Counted from the stretch's first letter, positions 24,586 to 33,904 are shown. The stretch: 64,000 nt of DNA from Paludisphaera mucosa (GCF_029589435.1 NZ_JARRAG010000001.1:424808-488807), one strand, 5' to 3'. Numbers and translations are program-made. The notes: a model not told the origin generated them from the sequence alone.

Positions 24586-25284
24586 TCAAGGGGCGGAGGA
24601 CGAGGTCTCGGCCGCCAGCACCAGCTCCGCGCCGTCGAACGTCAGGCCGCCGAGCCGGGGCAGGGCGACGAAATCGAAGCCGTTCGCATTCCCGAACGCC
24701 CAGGAGGCCGCCCTGGCCCTGCGCCGGACCCTCCCCGGCAGGCGCCGCCAGGCCGATCGCATCAGCGCGTCGGCCGGTTCCCTCGACTGAACGATCACGC
24801 GTCGATTCCGTGACAGGGCGTCGACGATCGGGCCGACTCGCGCGTCGACCGGGCCGTCCTCTCTGGGCCCGCCGATCGCGGCCGGCCGGAATCGGCCCCG
24901 GGGCAGGGGGGAGTCCTGGTCGGCGGCGGTCCAGTCGCTGCGGAAGGCCGGATCGAAGGCGTGGGGCCAGGCCCCCGCGCGGCGGTAAGACCACGGCGAG
25001 ACGAAGAGGGCGTGGAAGGCCAGCGCGCCCGGACGCCCCTGGTCGTCGCAGCCCAGCGAGTCGACCCGGACGACCATCCAGGTCGAACGGTCCGCCGGCA
25101 GGGCGAAGACGCTCCGAAAGCGGTCGACCCCCGCGGGCCGCTCGCCGAACCGTTCGCAGGCCCGCTTCATCGCGTCGCGCCACGAGGGCGGACACCCCGC
25201 CGAAGCCGTCAGCATCGCGTAGCCGCGGGACCAGAACGGGAAGCTCCCGTAGACCGCCTGCTCGTATCCGATCCCGCCGAACAT
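24586..25284 (-). CDS. Hypothetical protein, possibly GAP1-N2-like
   Basis: The ATG at 25284 is preferred because the protein then begins MFGGIGYEQAVYGSFPFW, a conserved-looking block; a frame start 48 bases upstream exists. The 232-aa product also has a strong block around VDSLGCDDQGRPGALAFHALF. These blocks remind me of the N-terminal domain of GTPase-associated protein 1 (GAP1-N2), but I hold this as a weak recollection. There is no signal peptide or membrane helix. No GTPase gene is adjacent; one lies 11 kb away. Confidence 0.6.
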   Translation of the reverse strand: MFGGIGYEQAVYGSFPFWSRGYAMLTASAGCPPSWRDAMKRACERFGERPAGVDRFRSVFALPADRSTWMVVRVDSLGCDDQGRPGALAFHALFVSPWSYRRAGAWPHAFDPAFRSDWTAADQDSPLPRGRFRPAAIGGPREDGPVDARVGPIVDALSRNRRVIVQSREPADALMRSAWRRLPGRVRRRARAASWAFGNANGFDFVALPRLGGLTFDGAELVLAAETSSSAP

Positions 25285-25454
25285 CCCTTCGCCTCGTTCG
25301 AGCTTCCGAGCCGCCCGGGCCGTCCGGCGCACCCTCGGCCGCTCTCCGTTCGCGGCCGTCCCGATCAGTGTACCCGCGCGATCCCGGGTCGATCAGGGCC
25401 GTCGAGGCCTCCGGCGACGAATCTCGGCGAAAATCCCGGACGGGCCCGAATCCA

Positions 25455-26750
25455 TCATTCGGCGACGATCGCGATGGCGATCGGGACGTCGTCGGCGAGG
25501 TCGGCGGCGGCGGCTTCGGCGCCGATCCGGTCGGCCGAGACGCCCGCGGCGACGAGCGCGGCGCGCACGGCCTCGGCGATGCGGCCGGCGGTCGCTCGAG
25601 ATGCGGCCGGATCGACGTCCTTGAGGGCTTCGCGGGCCTGAATCCTGAACTTCACGCCCGGGTAGGCCCCGGCGATCCGGGCGAGGCGGGCGATCGCGTC
25701 GGTTCCCTCTCGGGTGAGCTTGCCGTCGCGGTCGAGGGTCAGGTCGGGGGCGAGGAACGTCTGCGGCAGGGCCGGCCCGCCCGTCCGGAGAGCCTTGACC
25801 ATCGCCTCGACGTACGAATTCTCGGGGACCTCGATCGTGACGTCGCCCGGCAGGGCGAGCGAGACGCCTCGCGCCGCGGTCTCCAGCGCCGGGCGTCCTT
25901 CGGCGGTGGCGAGGGCCGCGGGCGGGGGCTCTTCGTCCGCGGCCTGGGCCAGGTCGGTCGCCGGCCGGTCGGCGTCGGGGGCTTCGAGGCGGTCGTTCGG
26001 CGCGTTCCGCGGGAGGCCGCGGGGCACCAGTTCATAGGCCGCCAGCAGGGCCAGCACCCCCAGGGCCGTCGGGATCGCCCAGCGGACCATCGATGAGATG
26101 GGCCCGAGGTCCGCCGACTGCGGAGCGGACCAGTCGGTCGTTTGCCCGGGGCGAGGGGGGGCGACCGCATGGGCCGCCCCCAGTTCGGCGAGGCCGTGCA
26201 GCCCGAGCGCCTCGGCCAGGCCGCCGGGGGCCTGGCGGACGATGGCGTCCCTCTGGGCGCTCAGCAGGCCGCGGAGGCCGTCGAGGGTGATTCCCGGCGG
26301 GCCGAGCGTGACGCGGATCAGGCCGGCGAAGGCCGGGGCGAGCATGGCGAGGATCGTCGCGACGGTGGCGGGCCGCGCGCCCGAGCCGTCGGCGACCAGG
26401 TCCATCACGCCCCCCAGCCTGTCGCCGAAGATCGTGCGGAGCATCGACCGCCCGTTCGACGCGATCGAATCGAGAGAGCCCGACCTGAGGATCGCGCCGA
26501 CGTCGTGCGCCGCATCCGACGGCCCTCCGGCCGGGTGCGGCCGAGGGGGAGCCTGCCGGATCTCGTCCAGGAGGCGGTCGGCGTCGCGCGGGGCGGCCGC
26601 GGCGTCGAGGAGCCCCGCGAGGATCGCCGGGCCGCCCAGGGCGAGCGCCTGCTCCACGCGGTCGGGCTGCTCGTCGAGCGCGACGCTCAGCTTGTGGACG
26701 GCTTCGACGTCGAAGATCGACTTCACCAGGCTGAGGAGGTCGACGGCCAT
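25455..26750 (-). CDS. DUF937 protein with membrane helix and OmpA-like C-terminal domain
   Basis: The 431-aa product starts at ATG 26750 with GGAGA upstream. Residues 1-70 (AVDLLSLVKSIFDVEAVHKLS) resemble a DUF937 helical domain. A second helical stretch follows to about 200. One membrane helix (WAIPTALGVLALLAAYEL) is near residue 240. The C-terminal part has a beta-alpha arrangement with REGTDAIARLARIAGAYPGVKFRIQ, as in OmpA/MotB-like peptidoglycan-binding domains, though the family NxxLSxxRA motif is degenerate (DPAASRATAGRIAEAV). It may link an inside helical domain to the cell wall. Confidence 0.65.
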   Translation of the reverse strand: MAVDLLSLVKSIFDVEAVHKLSVALDEQPDRVEQALALGGPAILAGLLDAAAAPRDADRLLDEIRQAPPRPHPAGGPSDAAHDVGAILRSGSLDSIASNGRSMLRTIFGDRLGGVMDLVADGSGARPATVATILAMLAPAFAGLIRVTLGPPGITLDGLRGLLSAQRDAIVRQAPGGLAEALGLHGLAELGAAHAVAPPRPGQTTDWSAPQSADLGPISSMVRWAIPTALGVLALLAAYELVPRGLPRNAPNDRLEAPDADRPATDLAQAADEEPPPAALATAEGRPALETAARGVSLALPGDVTIEVPENSYVEAMVKALRTGGPALPQTFLAPDLTLDRDGKLTREGTDAIARLARIAGAYPGVKFRIQAREALKDVDPAASRATAGRIAEAVRAALVAAGVSADRIGAEAAAADLADDVPIAIAIVAE

Positions 26751-26918
26751 GTTGCGTTCTCCACCGGTTTGCGACGCCCGAGCGGTTCGAGCCCCCACCC
26801 CGATCCTCGCCCGCCGCCCGAGGACCGTCCTTGATCCTCCGGCGTGGACGGGAGCGACGCAAGATCCGGCAGACGCCGCCGCACGACTTCCCCGCCCGGC
26901 CCCGACGCCCCGGGGTGG

Positions 26919-29900
26919 TCAGTCGAGGAAGAGGCCGCTGAGGACGGCGTTGACGCCTGCGGTCCTGGTGATGCGGAGCTGGACGCGTCCGGCGAGCGAC
27001 CAGGAGAGGTAGAGGCCGTCGTGGAACGAGGCGACGGTGCGGGAGTCGAGCAGGGCGCCGGTGTCGGCGTCGAGGACGTCGACCCGCTGGGAGCGGGCGG
27101 AGCCGTCCCAGTCGACGAAGTAGAGGCCGACGGTGCGGGGCTGCGCGCCCAGGGAGAGGGTGGCGGAGAAGGCGGAGGCGGAGTACCAGGTGGCGGCGGT
27201 CCGGCCGGTGCCGGCGGGGTCCTGCAGGGCGCGGACGTCGGCGGAGCCGGCGGCCCAGGTGTAGCTGGAGGCGGAGGCGAGGGCGAGCGAGACGCCGGCG
27301 GGGAGCGAGGTGGCGGAGCCGGCCAGGGCGTAGCCGGCGGCGCCGCGGACGCCGCGCCAGGAGCCCTGGGTCGTCGCGTCGGCCCCCAGGAACGTCGCCG
27401 CGTTGCCCGCCTCGCCGTCGAGGAAGAGGCCGCTGAGGACGGCGTTGACGCCTGCGGTCCTGGTGATGCGGAGCTGGACGCGTCCGGCGAGCGACCAGGA
27501 GAGGTAGAGGCCGTCGTGGAACGAGGCGACGGTGCGGGAGTCGAGCAGGGCGCCGGTGTCGGCGTCGAGGACGTCGACCCGCTGGGAGCGGGCGGAGCCG
27601 TCCCAGTCGACGAAGTAGAGGCCGACGGTGCGGGGCTGCGCGCCCAGGGAGAGGGTGGCGGAGAAGGCGGAGGCGGAGTACCAGGTGGCGGCGGTCCGGC
27701 CGGTGCCGGCGGGGTCCTGCAGGGCGCGGACGTCGGCGGAGCCGGCGGCCCAGGTGTAGCTGGAGGCGGAGGCGAGGGCGAGCGAGACGCCGGCGGGGAG
27801 CGAGGTGGCGGAGCCGGCCAGGGCGTAGCCGGCGGCGCCGCGGACGCCGCGCCAGGAGCCCTGGGTCGTCGCGTCGGCCCCCAGGAACGTCGCCGCGTTG
27901 CCCGCCTCGCCGTCGAGGAAGAGGCCGCTGAGGACGGCGTTGACGCCTGCGGTCCTGGTGATGCGGAGCTGGACGCGTCCGGCGAGCGACCAGGAGAGGT
28001 AGAGGCCGTCGTGGAACGAGGCGACGGTGCGGGAGTCGAGCAGGGCGCCGGTGTCGGCGTCGAGGACGTCGACCCGCTGGGAGCGGGCGGAGCCGTCCCA
28101 GTCGACGAAGTAGAGGCCGACGGTGCGGGGCTGCGCGCCCAGGGAGAGGGTGGCGGAGAAGGCGGAGGCGGAGTACCAGGTGGCGGCGGTCCGGCCGGTG
28201 CCGGCGGGGTCCTGCAGGGCGCGGACGTCGGCGGAGCCGGCGGCCCAGGTGTAGCTGGAGGCGGAGGCGAGGGCGAGCGAGACGCCGGCGGGGAGCGAGG
28301 TGGCGGAGCCGGCCAGGGCGTAGCCGGCGGCGCCGCGGACGCCGCGCCAGGAGCCCTGGGTCGTCGCGTCGGCCCCCAGGAACGTCGCCGCGTTGCCCGC
28401 CTCGCCGTCGAGGAAGAGGCCGCTGAGGACGGCGTTGACGCCTGCGGTCCTGGTGATGCGGAGCTGGACGCGTCCGGCGAGCGACCAGGAGAGGTAGAGG
28501 CCGTCGTGGAACGAGGCGACGGTGCGGGAGTCGAGCAGGGCGCCGGTGTCGGCGTCGAGGACGTCGACCCGCTGGGAGCGGGCGGAGCCGTCCCAGTCGA
28601 CGAAGTAGAGGCCGACGGTGCGGGGCTGCGCGCCCAGGGAGAGGGTGGCGGAGAAGGCGGAGGCGGAGTACCAGGTGGCGGCGGTCCGGCCGGTGCCGGC
28701 GGGGTCCTGCAGGGCGCGGACGTCGGCGGAGCCGGCGGCCCAGGTGTAGCTGGAGGCGGAGGCGAGGGCGAGCGAGACGCCGGCGGGGAGCGAGGTGGCG
28801 GAGCCGGCCAGGGCGTAGCCGGCGGCGCCGCGGACGCCGCGCCACGAGCCCTGGGTCGCCGCGTCGGCCCCCAGGAACGTCGCCGCGTTGCCCGAGCGCG
28901 GCAGCGCCGCGCCGACGTTGAGCCGGCCGCCGGTGACGAGCTTGGTCTGCAAGGCGGGCACGGGCGTGGCCGTGCTCTCGATCTGCGTGATGATCTGCGT
29001 GTAGGTCCACTCGGGGTGGGCGGCGAGCAGCAGGGCCGCGGCGCCGCTGACGAACGGCGAGGCCATCGAGGTGCCGCTCTGGTAGCCGTAGCGGTTGCCC
29101 GGCAGCGTGCTCAGGATGCTCACGCCGGGCGCCGCGACGTCGACCGTCGTCCTGCCGTAGTTCGAGAAGCTCGCCAGCGTGCCGTCGGACGCGATCGCCG
29201 CGACCGAGACCACGTTGGGGCTCGCGGAGGACGCCGGCCAGAACGGGTTCACGTCGGTGTTCAAGGCGCTGTTGCCGGCGGCGGCGACGAAGACCGAGCC
29301 GGCCGCGGCCGCGGCGGCGATGGCCGAGTCGAAGGTCGTGCTGGCGGTCCCGGCGGCCCCGTAGCTGTTGTTCGAGACCCGCGCCCCGTGGGCGGCGGCG
29401 TAGAGGGTGGCCGCGGCCGCGTCGACGTCCGAGCCGCTGCCCGAGGAGTCGAGGAACTTCAGCGCCATGATCTGGACGCGCCAGTCCACGCCCGACACGC
29501 CCACCCCGTTGTTCCCGGTCGCGCCGATGATCCCCGCGACGTGGGTGCCGTGGCCGTGGTCGTCCAGGGGGTTGTTGTTGCCGGCGACGAAGTTCCAGCC
29601 GATGATGTCGTCCACGTACTGGTCGCCGTCGTCGGAGACGCCGTTGGACCACCCCCCCTGCCCGGAATCCGCCCCGCCGGGGAGCCGGCCCATGGAGACC
29701 AGCAGGTCGGAGCCCGTGATCAGGCCGTCGCCGTTCGAGTCGACGATCTTGCCGACCCCCTGGTTGGGCTTCGAGCCGCCGGGGGACGTGTAGTTGAGGT
29801 CGTAGAAGGTGATCAGGCCGTCGCCGTCGACGTCGGTCAGGTTGGCCCGGCGCGAGGCCGGGATCTCCGCCTGGTTGATCCACATGTTCTGGTACAGGTC

Positions 29901-30371
29901 GGGATGGTTGTAGTCGACCCCGGTGTCGACGACGGCCACCACGACCGTGGAGGAGCCGGTCGTGGCGTTCCAGGCCGTCGGGGCGTCGATGCCGGCGGTC
30001 CCGTTCAGCCCCCACTGGCTGTTGTCGACGTAGCCTGGGTCGTTCGGCGTCGCGTCGATGCTGAAGGTCTGGCTGGGCTCGACGTAGCCGAGGCCGGGCA
30101 GGACGGCCAGGCGTCCCGACAGCCGCCTCAGGGCCGTCGACGTGCCGGTCGCCTCGAGTACGCCGGGCAGCCCCGTGGGCTGGAGGGTCGCCCCGGCCCG
30201 CTCCGCCGCCGCGGCGAGGTCGGCCGTCGAGGCGTCCTTCACCTGCACGAGCAACGCCCCCGCCGACGTCGTGCTCAGGACCGTACGGGCCTCCAGCCGC
30301 TCGAAGTGGACCGTCCGGGTCCGCGACTGGCGGACGCCGCGCCGACGCCGATTCTCCGTCCGAATGCTCAT
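26919..30371 (-). CDS. Secreted subtilisin-like protease (S8) with LEPR-XLL-type motif and four 165-aa repeats
   Basis: 1150 aa. The N-terminus is Arg-rich and contains FERLEARTVLS (23-33), the LEPR-XLL-type motif of planctomycete surface proteins. The S8 triad is visible: D149 (VVDTGVDYNHPD), H274 (DHGHGTHVAG) and S435 (GTSMASP). Between Asp and His lie two EF-hand-like loops, VDGDGLITFYDL (181-192) and SNGDGLITGSDL (212-223), spaced like a dockerin pair. From 494 to the end are four copies of a beta-rich domain with TWAAGSADVRALQDPAGTGR and FVDWDGSARSQRVDVLDADT. That domain recurs in planctomycete secreted proteins; its ligand is unknown. No further anchoring motif follows the last copy. 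Confidence 0.88.
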   Translation of the reverse strand: MSIRTENRRRRGVRQSRTRTVHFERLEARTVLSTTSAGALLVQVKDASTADLAAAAERAGATLQPTGLPGVLEATGTSTALRRLSGRLAVLPGLGYVEPSQTFSIDATPNDPGYVDNSQWGLNGTAGIDAPTAWNATTGSSTVVVAVVDTGVDYNHPDLYQNMWINQAEIPASRRANLTDVDGDGLITFYDLNYTSPGGSKPNQGVGKIVDSNGDGLITGSDLLVSMGRLPGGADSGQGGWSNGVSDDGDQYVDDIIGWNFVAGNNNPLDDHGHGTHVAGIIGATGNNGVGVSGVDWRVQIMALKFLDSSGSGSDVDAAAATLYAAAHGARVSNNSYGAAGTASTTFDSAIAAAAAAGSVFVAAAGNSALNTDVNPFWPASSASPNVVSVAAIASDGTLASFSNYGRTTVDVAAPGVSILSTLPGNRYGYQSGTSMASPFVSGAAALLLAAHPEWTYTQIITQIESTATPVPALQTKLVTGGRLNVGAALPRSGNAATFLGADAATQGSWRGVRGAAGYALAGSATSLPAGVSLALASASSYTWAAGSADVRALQDPAGTGRTAATWYSASAFSATLSLGAQPRTVGLYFVDWDGSARSQRVDVLDADTGALLDSRTVASFHDGLYLSWSLAGRVQLRITRTAGVNAVLSGLFLDGEAGNAATFLGADATTQGSWRGVRGAAGYALAGSATSLPAGVSLALASASSYTWAAGSADVRALQDPAGTGRTAATWYSASAFSATLSLGAQPRTVGLYFVDWDGSARSQRVDVLDADTGALLDSRTVASFHDGLYLSWSLAGRVQLRITRTAGVNAVLSGLFLDGEAGNAATFLGADATTQGSWRGVRGAAGYALAGSATSLPAGVSLALASASSYTWAAGSADVRALQDPAGTGRTAATWYSASAFSATLSLGAQPRTVGLYFVDWDGSARSQRVDVLDADTGALLDSRTVASFHDGLYLSWSLAGRVQLRITRTAGVNAVLSGLFLDGEAGNAATFLGADATTQGSWRGVRGAAGYALAGSATSLPAGVSLALASASSYTWAAGSADVRALQDPAGTGRTAATWYSASAFSATLSLGAQPRTVGLYFVDWDGSARSQRVDVLDADTGALLDSRTVASFHDGLYLSWSLAGRVQLRITRTAGVNAVLSGLFLD
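26922..28901 (-). repeat. Four tandem 495-bp repeats inside the subtilase gene
   Basis: The same sequence begins at 26922, 27417, 27912 and 28407, giving an exact 495-bp (165-codon) period. By eye the copies are identical at DNA level, including third codon positions, apart from two substitutions near 28844 and 28859 in the copy next to the catalytic domain. Such identity points to recent duplication or ongoing gene conversion, and short-read assembly could miscount the copies. Confidence 0.93.
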
Positions 30372-30817
30372 GGGTGGCTATCCTTCAAATGGTGCGGAGG
30401 CGTCGGGTTGCGCAGGAGGACGGAAGCGGTCCCGCCGGCGAGGCGTCGCGTGGATGAATGATGTCGAATCGATATCGTCGAGACGGAGTACTTCGAGCGC
30501 GAAAACGCGGAGGCCGAGCCTCGCGTGGCGCGACGTGGGTCTCCGGGCGGCCGGGACTTGAGAGGCGATCATTGTTTTCCGCCGCCTCGCCGCCTGACAA
30601 GAGGTGAGGCCCGGAATCCACGCGGCCCCGTCGCAGGCGCATGCCGGCCCGGACGTACCGGGCCCGCGATCGAGTTCGACCCGCGGCCCGCACGCGGCTC
30701 GCCGTCGCGTGTCTATGAAATGGATGGGCATGGCGACTCCGGCCCGGAGAAGCCGCGCCGCGGGGGGCGGAAGCCGGCCGCCCCCGCCGCGTGGGCGCGC
30801 GGCGGGGGCGGGGTCGA
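30372..30817. other. Upstream region of the subtilase gene, no gene seen
   Basis: These 446 bases separate the subtilase start from the end of the first sulfatase, both on the minus strand. They should hold the subtilase promoter, but I find no convincing box pair. Frames in this stretch have Arg/Pro-rich, unnatural translations. Confidence 0.4.
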
Positions 30818-32194
30818 TCAGTCGGACTCCCTCTCGGGGGCGGAGGCCTTCAGGGGCGGGGCGTCGGTCGTGGGGAACCACCTGGCCAGCTCAGCCTTCT
30901 TGCCGGCGTACTTGGCGTCGGCGGCGAGGTTGGTCCACTCGTAGGGGTCGGCTTCCTCGTCGTAGAGTTCCTCGTCGCCGTTGGCGTAGCGGATGTAGCG
31001 CCAGCCTTCGGAGCGGACCGCGTGGTTGCGGGCGCCGAAGGTCGTCAGCGCGGGCTGATCCCAGGCGGCGGCGGGGTCTTGCAAAAGGGCCTTGATGCTC
31101 CGGCCCTCGACGTGCTTCGGCGTCGGCACGCTGCAGAGGTCGGTCAAGGTCGGGTAGAGGCTCATGAAGTCGACCGTCCGCGCGCAGGCGACGCCGGGCT
31201 TCGTCACGCCCGGGACGACCCAGATCAGGGGCGCCCGCGTGGCCTCTTCCCAGAGCGCGAACTTGCGCCAGTGGCTCTTCTCGCCGAGGTGCCAGCCGTG
31301 GTCGCCCCACAGGACGACGATCGTCTTGTCGCGCTGGGGCGAGGCGTCGAGCGCGTCCAGGAGCCGGCCGATCATGGCGTCGGCGTAGGAGATCGCCGCG
31401 AGGTACGCCTGCACGGCCTCTTTCCACCGCCCCGATTCGAGCATCGCCTTGTGGTCGCCCCGGGGCCTCGCCATCCTCACGCCCGCGGGCGGGACGTCGT
31501 CGAGGTCGTCGGGCCGGGTGGGCGGCAGCTGGATCGAATCGAGCGGGTGGAGGTCGTAGTACTTGCGCGGGACGTTCCAGGGCATGTGCGGCTTGTGCAG
31601 GCCGACGGCGAGGAAGAACGGCTTCTCGCGCGGCTTGCCCAATTGCTCGATGCCGTAGTCGACGATCTTCCACTCGCGGAGGTCTTCATCCCGGGCGTCG
31701 TCGAGGGGGGCGAACCGGATGCCGCCGACCCCCAGGTCGCCCTTGGGCTGGGGATCCTTGCCCGCGCCGCGAAGGTAGTCGTCCCACTCCTCGGCGCGTC
31801 GGAAGCTCTCGTGGTAGATCTTGCCGGCGCCGAGGACGTCGTAGCCCGCCTTCCGGAACGCGGTCGTCAGCGTGAGGTCCTTGGGGATGACGGTCCGCCA
31901 GTCGTCGGGGTTCTGGTAGACGCCCGTCGTCGAGGGCCGCTGCCCGCTCATCAGCGCCGCCCGCGAGGGGTTGCACAGGGGCGCGGCGCAATAGGCGTGG
32001 GTGAACCGGACGCCCCGGGCGGCGAGGCGGTCGATGTTGGGGGTGCTCGTCTGGGGGTTGCGTCCCAGGTGGCCGACCCAGTGGTTGAGGTCGTCGACGG
32101 CGATGAACAGCACGTTCGGCCGGTCGTCGGCGCGGACCGAGACGGCCGCCGCCAGGGCGAACCCCGCGACGACCGCCATGCGGAAGATTCTCAT
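30818..32194 (-). CDS. Secreted sulfatase, iduronate-2-sulfatase-like
   Basis: The 458-aa product has a signal peptide (residues 1-22, ending VRA-D), metal ligands in NVLFIAVDDLNHW (D34, D35), and the formylglycine motif C74-N-P-S-R78 within LCNPSRAALMSGQRPS. The segments VGLHKPHMPWNVPRKYYD and VVLWGDHGWHLGEKSHW match the iduronate-2-sulfatase branch of S1 sulfatases. Such enzymes desulfate marine or plant polysaccharides and glycosaminoglycans; the actual substrate is unknown. The Cys must be converted by a maturase coded elsewhere. The ATG at 32194 is chosen for the signal peptide. Confidence 0.92.
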   Translation of the reverse strand: MRIFRMAVVAGFALAAAVSVRADDRPNVLFIAVDDLNHWVGHLGRNPQTSTPNIDRLAARGVRFTHAYCAAPLCNPSRAALMSGQRPSTTGVYQNPDDWRTVIPKDLTLTTAFRKAGYDVLGAGKIYHESFRRAEEWDDYLRGAGKDPQPKGDLGVGGIRFAPLDDARDEDLREWKIVDYGIEQLGKPREKPFFLAVGLHKPHMPWNVPRKYYDLHPLDSIQLPPTRPDDLDDVPPAGVRMARPRGDHKAMLESGRWKEAVQAYLAAISYADAMIGRLLDALDASPQRDKTIVVLWGDHGWHLGEKSHWRKFALWEEATRAPLIWVVPGVTKPGVACARTVDFMSLYPTLTDLCSVPTPKHVEGRSIKALLQDPAAAWDQPALTTFGARNHAVRSEGWRYIRYANGDEELYDEEADPYEWTNLAADAKYAGKKAELARWFPTTDAPPLKASAPERESD

Positions 32195-32275
32195 GCGGCG
32201 ATATCCCAAGGGAATGGAGTGAGCTGATCCATCGAATGGAAGATTCGAAAACACCTCGGCGGAGCGTCGCATCGT

Positions 32276-32441
32276 CCTTCTCCCCTCGTGGGAAAAGGTG
32301 GCCGGAGGCCGGATGAGGGGCTCGCCATCCGACGCCGGCTTTCTCGCCGTCCAGGCCGCGACGGCCTCGAAGATCGAGACCCCTATCGGGGTCCCCCTCA
32401 TCCGCTGCTGCGCGGCACCTTCTCCTACGAGGGGAGAAGGG
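32276..32441. repeat. REPIN-like inverted repeat pair between the sulfatase genes
   Basis: Arm one (32276-32320) reads CCTTCTCCCCTCGTGGGAAAAG and ends GGCCGGATGAGGGG. Arm two (32393-32441) starts CCCCCTCATCCG and ends GAGGGGAGAAGGG, its inverse. Both arms are close relatives of those at 12886-13089, so this is a dispersed family. It fills most of the gap between the two sulfatase genes. Confidence 0.75.
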
Positions 32442-32476
32442 CGATCCGGACCGGCCCTTCAAGCGACGCGGAAACC

Positions 32477-33904
32477 TCAGTCGCCCTTCGCGCCCGGCGC
32501 CCCGATCGGGCCCCAGAGCGGCTGGGCGAGCTGGGCGTCCCAGCCCTTCCAGAGGGCCAGCAACTCTTCGACCCGCCCGGGTTGCTGGGCGGCGAGGTCG
32601 TGCGCCTCGCCCGGGTCGTCGGCGAGGTTGTACAGCCGCAGGGGCGTGACCTCGACCGCCCCGGGGTTGGACCGCACGCCGGGCGAGTCGATCGCGGCGT
32701 CGTAGCGGACGAGCTTCCAGTCGCCCTTGCGGACGGCCGCCTGCTCGCCCATCCGCCAGAAGAGGACGTCGTGCGGGGCGCGGGCGTCGGCTCCCGTGAG
32801 GAACGGCAGCAGGTCGACGCCGTCGAGCTTCCACTCGGGCTTCACCGCGACGCCGGCCGCCGCCAGCGCGGTCGGCAGCAGGTCGAGCTGGATCACGGGG
32901 CTCTTGTACACGGCGTTCGCCGGCAGCCTCCCCTTCCAGCTCAGGACGAACGGGACGTGGACGCCCCCTTCCAGCGCCGTCCGCTTCGAGCCCCGGAAAG
33001 GCGCGTTCCGCGAGCCGTTCAACGTCGTGCCCAGCATGGTCGGGCCGCCGTTGTCGTTGAAGTAGACGATCAGGGTGTCGTCTTCGAGGCCCGCGTCGCG
33101 GACCTTGGCGACGATCGCGCCGACGGCCTCGTCGAGCGCCGTCAGCATCGCGGCGTAAGTGCGCCGGGTCGGGTCGGCGATCGAGGAGAACCGCGAGAGC
33201 CGCTCGTCGGTGGCGTCCATCGGCGTATGGACGGCGTTGAAGGCCACCTCCAGGAAGAACGGCGAGGCCCCTCCCTTGTGGCGGTCGATGAACGCCACGG
33301 CCTCGCGGGCGAAGGCGTCGGTCAGGTAGGCCTTCTCCTTCACGACCTCCGTGCCCCGATAGATGTTCTCGGTCTGCTCGGCGAAATACGTGTGGGCGCC
33401 GCCGAGGAACCCGAAGAACTCGTCGAACCCACGCTTCTGAGGATGGAACCGCGGGGCCCCTCCCTGGTGCCATTTGCCGACCAGCCCCGTGGCGTAGCCG
33501 GCCGCCTTCAGACGGTCGGCGATCGTCGTCTCGGTCGTGGGCAGGCCCACCTCGGGCCCGCCCCCGGGGTTCCACTCGTGGCCGAACCGCTGCTGGTAGC
33601 GGCCCGTCAGGAACCCGGCGCGGGTCGGGCTGCAATACAGGCCCGAGACGTAGCCGTTCGCGCAACGCACGCCGCTCGCCGCCAGGGCGTCGATCTGCGG
33701 CGTGGGGAAGTCCTGGTTGCCGTTGAAGCCGAGGTCGGCGTGGCCCATGTCGTCCGTGATCAGGACGACGATGTTCGGTCTCTTGCCGTCCGCCGCCAGG
33801 CTCGCCCCCTGGGTCGCGGCGGCCGCCAGACCCAGCATCGCCGCATAAACGACCCTGCGCAGCCGCGCGGCCCACGTCTCGTCCGATCGCATCCTGGACA
33901 TCAT
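32477..33904 (-). CDS. Secreted arylsulfatase-type sulfatase
   Basis: 475 aa from ATG 33904 (a second ATG follows at once; GGAGG lies about 11 bases upstream). Residues 1-38 form a signal peptide after a basic start. Sulfatase motifs: NIVVLITDDMG (D51, D52), formylglycine site C91-S-P-T-R95, GLVGKWHQGG, and a C-terminal VYFNDNGGPTMLG. It belongs to the S1 family and is more like arylsulfatases than the neighbouring iduronate-type enzyme, so the pair may act on different positions of one sulfated polymer (inference). Confidence 0.92.
   Translation of the reverse strand: MMSRMRSDETWAARLRRVVYAAMLGLAAAATQGASLAADGKRPNIVVLITDDMGHADLGFNGNQDFPTPQIDALAASGVRCANGYVSGLYCSPTRAGFLTGRYQQRFGHEWNPGGGPEVGLPTTETTIADRLKAAGYATGLVGKWHQGGAPRFHPQKRGFDEFFGFLGGAHTYFAEQTENIYRGTEVVKEKAYLTDAFAREAVAFIDRHKGGASPFFLEVAFNAVHTPMDATDERLSRFSSIADPTRRTYAAMLTALDEAVGAIVAKVRDAGLEDDTLIVYFNDNGGPTMLGTTLNGSRNAPFRGSKRTALEGGVHVPFVLSWKGRLPANAVYKSPVIQLDLLPTALAAAGVAVKPEWKLDGVDLLPFLTGADARAPHDVLFWRMGEQAAVRKGDWKLVRYDAAIDSPGVRSNPGAVEVTPLRLYNLADDPGEAHDLAAQQPGRVEELLALWKGWDAQLAQPLWGPIGAPGAKGD

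Noticed and set aside
26844-30461. A 1205-codon plus-strand open frame over the subtilase gene
   Set aside because: Its translation is a Gly/Val/Ala/Asp-rich repeat that mirrors the real gene on the other strand. It is open only because GC-rich codons rarely give stop codons on the complement.
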